DNA of 64,000 nucleotides from Panorpa germanica. Taxonomy: Eukaryota > Arthropoda > Insecta > Mecoptera > Panorpidae. The stretch covers positions 6,644,152-6,708,151 of the forward strand of contig OY783218.1 in the NCBI GenBank assembly GCA_963678705.1, written 5' to 3'. Positions 60,300 to 64,000 of the stretch are shown here, piece after piece. Each line of letters starts with the position of its first letter. The stretch's first letter is position 1. The notes beneath the pieces are model-generated. The model was not told the DNA's origin. It searched no databases and worked only from the letters and a program-made list of their open reading frames with translations. A program made the translations under genes and the position numbers.

Positions 60300-60685
60300 G
60301 GTACTGAGAGCAAACCATACAGGGGCATTGGCACATCTGAAAAGAAATCACTTGGTACAAGAAGATATGTGCAATTGTGGTAAAGGGGTAGCAGATGCAG
60401 AACATTTGATCTTCCATTGTGACAGAAACGGAGGCCTGCAGAAATAATTTGTACAGAATTTTGGTAAAAAATAGAGTGGTGTTGCCAACGAGTATGCAGG
60501 ATCTACTAAGATATCCGAGGTGGCCAGTGTGCTTAGTGATAGACAGGATATGGAATATAGCGGGTTTAAAAGTTTAGGTGTAATAATAAATTAAATGTTA
60601 ATATGTAAAATGTTAATAAAATGAATTAGGAAGTGCGAAAAAAGGATCGCGGTCCTAAGAAGCCCGTGAATTATTAATAAATATA
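60300..60685 (+). mobile_element. LINE 3' end with Cys/His tail domain
   Basis: The plus-strand frame reads ANHTGALAHLKRNHLVQEDM, then CNCGKGVADAEHLIFHCDRN, followed by a stop and a frameshifted stretch. The CxCG...EH-IF-C pattern is the zinc-binding tail seen after RNase H in several non-LTR clades. The UTR gatatccgaggtgg ... aagaagcccgtgaattatt follows, with no clear poly(A). The reverse transcriptase is missing. Confidence 0.7.
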
Positions 60686-60751
60686 TTTCGGTAAATTTAT
60701 TTACGTACTATACGAATGCGTATTGCGTATTACGTATTGCATCGAACGCTC

Positions 60752-61190
60752 AAGATTTTTTTTTTTTTTTTTAATATTTATTTTTCAGTGCATCAACTAT
60801 TAGTAGTTATTAGCACTTTTAAATCAATATTACATTTTATTTACATATTTCTTATAACATATAACTTATACAATATAATATAATTCTTTCTTTTTCTATG
60901 TTTCAGCTTCTTTCCTTATTCTATTTCAAATTACTCCATCGGTGCTTCATCAATCACCTCCTCGTTCAACGTTCAAGATCCTTATTCTATGTCAGCATCT
61001 CGATATGATACAGCAATTTCCTTAACTATATGTTCCCATTTCCATCCAATCTCTTCCTCATCCTCTCTCTCCAAGCTGTTCTTTTTCTTCTTCTTTTCTT
61101 TTTATTTTTTCCCTTTTTCTATTTTCGTTCTCGAATTTTTTTTTTTGAGATCATTTTTTTTTGTCAATATTCATTTTTGCACTATGGTTG
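60752..61190 (-). mobile_element. Hairpin-tailed non-LTR 3' end, minus strand
   Basis: Starts on the plus strand as a run of about 20 T (the tail of a minus-strand insertion), followed by the reverse of the family's terminal hairpin (gtgcatcaactattagtag ttattagcac). Farther in, the minus strand is purine-rich with short frames such as EIGWKWEHIVKEIAVSYRD. The 5' boundary is uncertain and probably meets the SINE piece near 61190. Confidence 0.55.
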
Positions 61191-61265
61191 CACACAACCA
61201 ATTAAATCTTATTTTATCAAACCCAGAAAATATAACTCTTGCCCGGGGATCGAACCCGATTGTTC
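61190..61265 (-). mobile_element. SINE fragment
   Basis: Minus strand: cgggttcgatccccgggcaa, then gttatattttctgggtttg. The B box is intact and the head is missing. Confidence 0.6.
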
Positions 61266-61428
61266 AAGATTGTTCATTTATGTTTCTCTTAATAATGTAT
61301 ACAGTTAGAAAACGAGAAGTTTTTCCAGAAAATCATCAACAATCTTAAAAAATCCTTCTAGAATTAGTACTCCTCATTCTAATTGATTTACATCACTAGA
61401 CTAAATTTTATAACTTTATATGGATGTG

Positions 61429-61610
61429 TTTTTTTTTTTTAAATATTTATTTCAGTGCATCAACATTCGATAGTGATTTGCACTTAAAACAATACATACA
61501 TTTATAAACATTTGTAATACATAATTTATAGTCTATAAATACGAGTATGAGTATTTAAATTATAGAGATTAAATTAGTTTCATTGATAAAGTCAATAATA
61601 TTTTTAAGGC
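61429..61610 (-). mobile_element. Hairpin-tailed non-LTR 3' UTR fragment, minus strand
   Basis: A run of T at 61429-61440, then aaatatttatttcagtgcatcaac and a UTR identical in landmarks to 7290-7425 (ttatagtctataaatacgag). It is truncated after about 180 bases with no coding sequence. It gives the uninterrupted reference for the nested insertion at 7426. Confidence 0.65.
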
Positions 61611-64000
61611 ATCATATTCTTCAGGCATATTAGATATAATTGATTGATTGATTTTGGGAAGCAATTGTAACTAGATATAATTGATTTCGCTTAAGAGTTG
61701 GGCTTGCATAATAATTTTGATGACCTTCAAAATGCTATAGACTTCATACCCCTATCATAATATTCAAATTCCTTGCGTAATACTTTTTACTCCGTAGGTT
61801 TATATACTGTGTCTTAAATACTGGTTTTTATCTACTTGTATATGCTGCTTTAATTTTATTAAATCATCTTTAACTGCCTTTCAATTTTATATTTTATTTC
61901 ACTAAAGACAGATCCTGGAATGATGCTGGGAAACGCCGTGAATAATAAAGAAGCAATAAGGAAATAATTGTTTATACTAAATTACAATACACTTAACATA
62001 TATTTAAATTTTTTAAACATACAAAACATTGATTAATAATTGTCTAGAAAAGCCACTCCATACATTCTCTGATAGATATGTATTTTATTTGATGAGAAAC
62101 TGTTTTTTAATCTAATTTTATTTTTATAAAGATATGTATTTAATTTATTGAACACTCTTATCCATTATGTTCATCAATGGATGTTTCTGGTCAAGATTCT
62201 ACATACCTAAGAAAAATGATGACTAAAATTTGAGGGCGTCAAAAGTTATAAGAAAGAGTTAAAGCCATTTTCGAGCTAATGTAAAAATTAAATGATTAAA
62301 CAACATCTTGGATCAGTATTCTATAAATTCTTTGTGAATTAATGCAGTAAAGTATCGAAAGTAACGTAAGTAAAGAACAAAACGTTAATGCTACCTTACA
62401 TTTATGTAATATTTGAGCAAACCCAGAAATTTAAATCAAAAAAAATCTTATTTTGTTATTCTGAAGTCCATTAATCATTAAAAAAGAGTTCTTAAGATTT
62501 ATAATCCAATGTCCAAAAATTGGTGGTCTAATAGGCAGTAAAATAGGTTACAAAACACTATATATTAGGTAACAATGTTTAGCTAATTTTTATTATGTTA
62601 GGTAAACCTTAAATACACTACTAATTGTGTTTACTGGTTATATTTAACAAAGCTTTACCTTGTACGGATAACACCAACTCGCTGGTACCATGTTAACGTG
62701 CTTTTACTTCTAACACTGTTTTGTTAGAGAGGGTCTATCTACAAATTTCTTAATCGTAGATACAATATATATATGTTTTAGAAACTGTTTTCTAGATTTG
62801 TAATCAATGTTTTTCTTATCATAAAAATAATAAAATTGATAAAAGGAAATATAGAAAATGTATATATTATGTAGCATATAGTACGAGTGTGGCTTATTTT
62901 GCAAACGATATAGTAATGACAAAATACATTCCAATGAAAGCCATTATATGCATATGTCTGGTGTTATTCTGTTATATCGTATATTTACATAAATATATTC
63001 TCATATAAAGCTAACAAAGTCATTTTCATCATACTCTAAATATAACAGAAAATTTATTACGAATATGCAAAACAATATGTGATATAATTAATGCAGTTGA
63101 ATAATTAGACTTGATATAGGAGTTTCCAGCCCCTCTCAGTGTTACCAATATGTTTAAAATATACGAGTACAATACTGTTTAGCAGTGTTACCAACACGTA
63201 ATTACATAGGGACACACAGTGCTGAAATAGAAAATTGAATAATTTGATATATTTTATTTTTTGCTAATTTAAACTTTGACTTATTCAGCTTGTACCACAA
63301 TATTTTTTAAATAAAGCAAATAGTTCTCTCAAACAAATGTACAAAAATAAATTTTGATAAAAAAAATTAAATAAAAGTTATAGTTACGTTAATTAAGTTA
63401 AGTTAAAGTTAAATAAAAATTATTTTAAATTATATATGATATGCTTGTGTATTTTAATTTGTTTATGAGGTATATGCAAAATTATAAGCGCATGTACTCA
63501 CTGTTGAATGACACCCTTTGTTTTGAACCATTACTGATTTTCAGTTAAGTGTTCTACTTTACAGCGGTGCAACTCAATATCTATCAGAGTTACAAGGAAA
63601 TGATGTAGACAAAAATTGTAGGGTATTTAGTCCTCTTGCAGATTGATAAGAACTATTTTTACCTTATGACCCACAGGTAAGAAGATATTGCAAAAATATC
63701 TTTTATACCCGCCATTTTTTCAAGATGGAGGTCTACATTCTTATAAGTCAGGTTAGTAAGCAAAATATTCGAAATCAGCACACCCAAATTAGTCAGAAAA
63801 GTTTTTTTTTATTTAGAGTGTGAGGCGATTTCAACATCACGGTTGATTTGATTCAATAAGTTTATTTCAGTAAGGAATTTGAGCACTTATTGAATTTATC
63901 TTAATGGTCTGCAAGCATGTCCTTTAGTTAACCAATGACATTTTGTTTGGCTCATCAGAAAAGTTCATTTACTAGCTTTTTTAATAATTTGCACATTAGG
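61611..64000. other. AT-rich, no gene recognised
   Basis: Only unrecognised short frames. Nothing with exon-like composition or splice context seen to the window end. Confidence 0.5.

Noticed and set aside
1-64000. CRISPR arrays, bacterial operons, Shine-Dalgarno sites, rRNA genes
   Set aside because: None seen; composition, splicing and repeat content are those of an animal nuclear genome.

Overview
The window looks like AT-rich eukaryotic, almost certainly insect, nuclear DNA. There are no operons and no closely spaced bacterial-type genes. One clean spliced exon is visible, and almost everything else I can name is repeat-derived. The exon (39608-39819, + strand) encodes the first immunoglobulin half-domain of a beaten path (Beat) family protein, a neuronal immunoglobulin-superfamily family of insects. 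I found no partner exon, so most of the 64 kb is probably intron and flanking sequence of that gene. I cannot decide the insect order from the sequence.

The repeat landscape is rich and in places dateable by nesting.
(1) Non-LTR retrotransposons. A jockey-type element has two 5'-truncated copies with near-perfect target-site duplications (17775-18129 and 49452-50256). A purine-rich family whose protein ends in a Cys/His knuckle has fragments near 700-1390, 26876-27540, 33490-33950, 35437-36300, 42640-43345 and 56570-56900. A third family has a 3'-terminal hairpin (7290-7980, 18374-18620, 60752-61190, 61429-61610). A fourth has a Cys-rich tail (7426-7590 and 60300-60685).
(2) A Penelope-like remnant carries an intact-looking minimal hammerhead ribozyme (48271-48326, - strand), with a decayed second copy at 18771-18820.
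(3) DNA transposons and MITEs: a complete short Helitron (13689-14026), a second Helitron 3' end (to 35426), TA-, TTAA- and TTAATA-flanked inverted-repeat elements, and a mariner relic.
(4) A tRNA-derived SINE family has about seven pieces.
(5) Unclassified repeats: a short repeat in two opposite copies that both keep a 47-codon open frame (31952-32176, 41059-41257), and a dispersed dimeric hairpin repeat of roughly 80-bp monomers.

Layout: 1-9500 is repeat relics with an (AT)n tract. 9500-18900 holds two MITE copies, a Helitron, and back-to-back LINE insertions beside the ribozyme relic. 18900-33500 is mostly unassigned AT-rich DNA with LINE, SINE and MITE pieces. 33500-36500 is a dense cluster of LINE, SINE and Helitron. 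39.6 kb is the Beat exon. 41-50 kb holds the small-ORF repeat, a LINE reverse transcriptase fragment, a MITE/SINE junction, the ribozyme and a jockey copy. 50-64 kb holds nested MITEs, a TTAA element, a mariner relic and more LINE/SINE tails. Most small open frames in the window show no family resemblance and are best read as chance frames in AT-rich DNA.
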